Shown: positions 62,994 to 64,000 of the stretch, piece by piece
Numbering within the stretch: position 1 is the first letter of the stretch
Layout of the letters: the number at the start of each line of letters is the position of its first letter
Source of the DNA: Catalinimonas alkaloidigena
GTDB taxonomy: Bacteria; Bacteroidota; Bacteroidia; Cytophagales; Cyclobacteriaceae
NCBI RefSeq assembly: GCF_029504655.1
Contig: NZ_JAQFIL010000001.1
Coordinates: 2,981,001 to 3,045,000 of the forward strand
Direction: 5' to 3'
DNA: 64,000 bases
Program-made: the position numbers and the translations under genes
Notes under the pieces: generated by a model
Seen by the model: only the letters and a program-made list of their open reading frames with translations
Databases searched by the model: none
Told to the model about the DNA's origin: nothing

Positions 62994-63590
62994 ATGAACA
63001 TATACAATAAAATTAAATGGGTACTGAGTATATTATTGGTTTTTGTAATTGTATTGACCACAAACCTGATTGACAAAGATAATTTCAACAGGTTAAGACA
63101 TTCCATTGTAACTATTTATGAAGACAGACTAATAGCGAATGACTTAATATATGAATTGACTTTGCTGATACAGGAAAAACATATTGCGCTACTGACCTCG
63201 GATTCTATATTTTACAAGCAAGAGCGCCTTGAAACCAATGATAAGATTCAGGCCATAATAAGGCGATATGAACAGACAAAAATTACTGAGGAAGAAAGAG
63301 AAATTTTCAATCGTTTTAAGAATAATATTGATCGCCTCACCGCTTTAGAAAAAGCATTTATTGCTTCAGGCAAGCCCCATCAGGAAAATTTACTGCATCA
63401 AATTAATGCTTTAAAAGAAAACCTCTATAATTTAACTAAGATCCAGCTTAAAGAAGGAAAAAGGCAGATGGTATTTAGTCAGAGAACTATGGATACCATT
63501 GAATTATTTACGCAAATTGAAATCATTTTTTTGGTAGTAATGGCCGTACTTATTCAAATCATCATTTTATACAAGCCTCCAAAGCATTAG
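62994..63590 (+). CDS. Membrane protein with chemoreceptor-like four-helix-bundle domain
   Basis: A 198-residue protein with an N-terminal helix (about 8-25), a long alpha-helical extracytoplasmic region (30-170) and a second helix (about 172-192), leaving almost no cytoplasmic tail. This is the layout of the four-helix-bundle sensor part of methyl-accepting chemotaxis proteins, but with no HAMP, signalling or kinase domain. It may be a truncated or stand-alone sensor that pairs with another protein. No neighbouring partner is visible. Confidence 0.7.
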   Translation: MNIYNKIKWVLSILLVFVIVLTTNLIDKDNFNRLRHSIVTIYEDRLIANDLIYELTLLIQEKHIALLTSDSIFYKQERLETNDKIQAIIRRYEQTKITEEEREIFNRFKNNIDRLTALEKAFIASGKPHQENLLHQINALKENLYNLTKIQLKEGKRQMVFSQRTMDTIELFTQIEIIFLVVMAVLIQIIILYKPPKH

Positions 63591-63719
63591 TTTGCATAGA
63601 CCAGATGTATAGGTAAAGGAGCTCTAACACCTTTTTTTTGATGCTATGTGCTGATGTTATTTTTCAGAATTTTCACAATACGGTTGTATACAATTTCCGA
63701 CTGATTCCAGTGGTCCTCT

Positions 63720-63977
63720 TTAAAAATTAGTGGTATTCATAAACTGAATGACTACAGCTTCAATATCTTTATGGTATTTGGCAATACTCTGGTAGCCAGG
63801 CATCAGATCGGTATGCTCGTAAAAGTAGATAGAGGAATAGATTTTCTGCTCTCCTTCTTCAACCAATGAACCATCGTTCAGTGCCCGCAGTAAAATACCT
63901 ACATTCTCTGCTGAAGCGATCTTGGAGGTAAGCTTTGTGCCATATTTATCCGCCCTGATATCTTCCTCTATGCACAC
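63720..63977 (-). CDS. Short hypothetical frame near window end
   Basis: An 85-codon minus-strand frame with a GTG start and a stop shortly upstream. The sequence MCIEEDIRADKYGTKLTSKI and the later IYFYEHTDLMPGYQ look protein-like (mixed helices), not random, but there is no ATG and no recognised family. It may be the 3' piece of a broken gene. The rest would lie past 64000. Confidence 0.35.
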   Translation of the reverse strand: MCIEEDIRADKYGTKLTSKIASAENVGILLRALNDGSLVEEGEQKIYSSIYFYEHTDLMPGYQSIAKYHKDIEAVVIQFMNTTNF

Positions 63978-64000
63978 GTATTAGCCACTCATCACTTCAT

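Noticed and set aside
1..64000. CRISPR arrays, tRNA genes, rRNA genes, insertion sequences and integrases
   Set aside because: No direct-repeat arrays with spacers, no cloverleaf-like intergenic sequence, and no transposase or integrase motifs were seen. A tRNA or CRISPR scan would settle this.

Overview
The window looks like a chromosomal segment from a Bacteroidota bacterium, most likely a marine or flexirubin-type member of the Cytophagales. The evidence is a SusC/SusD pair, TAnnTTTG promoter elements, a lack of Shine-Dalgarno sequences, a bacillithiol deacetylase, many Gfo/Idh/MocA oxidoreductases, and lipoprotein-rich hydrolases. Genus and species cannot be fixed from the sequence alone. 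No rRNA, tRNA, CRISPR array, insertion sequence or phage module was seen.

Layout. 1-999 is the end of a PepSY membrane protein. 1505-4784 is a three-gene operon (circularly permuted ATP-grasp, alpha-E helical protein, transglutaminase) of the kind predicted to make a small peptide or amide. 4808-7916 holds an M48 lipoprotein peptidase, TatA and a LOG-family protein. 7965-14400 is a sugar-oxidoreductase stretch with two Gfo/Idh proteins, a SUMF1-fold protein, a DUF2141 protein, a protein with 22-residue FKY repeats and BshB1. 14574-17021 is a soluble multi-PAS histidine kinase. 17214-27317 holds a gamma-glutamyltransferase and a polysaccharide utilisation locus (SusC, SusD, GH144-like, GH3) that I infer acts on beta-1,2-glucan.

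27744-36535 is a defence-like island: McrB and McrC, then Tag glycosylase and a GNAT protein on the other strand, then a tight operon of a two-helix SLATT/DUF4231 membrane protein, a protein with one clear and two probable TIR-like modules, and a membrane-anchored STAND NTPase. This operon is the best candidate for an under-described system. It is followed by a BLUF photosensor and a decayed efflux locus: a MarR/GbsR regulator beside a TolC gene remnant with three in-frame stops. Two matching 24-bp dyads flank these genes and look like the regulator's operators.

38259-48983 is mainly metabolic: Gfo/Idh, LDH/MDH-family dehydrogenase, carboxylesterase, EutB/EutC, SiaC-like protein, and a pterin trio (PTPS/QueD, FolE, an SDR lacking the usual catalytic Tyr) that may make a biopterin-like cofactor. 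A flavin reductase and a ligase-associated exonuclease follow. 49339-57901 holds a membrane pyrophosphatase, a DUF2157-like membrane protein, an SDR translationally coupled to menC (menaquinone synthesis), soluble pyrophosphatase and a penicillin acylase. 58160-64000 holds an AI-2E permease-family protein, a ThuA lipoprotein, an NAD-dependent epimerase and small proteins of unknown function.

Starts were moved downstream of the longest possible frame where a signal peptide, family length, ATG or stop/start overlap favoured it. All family assignments rest on reading motifs by eye. No database search was run.
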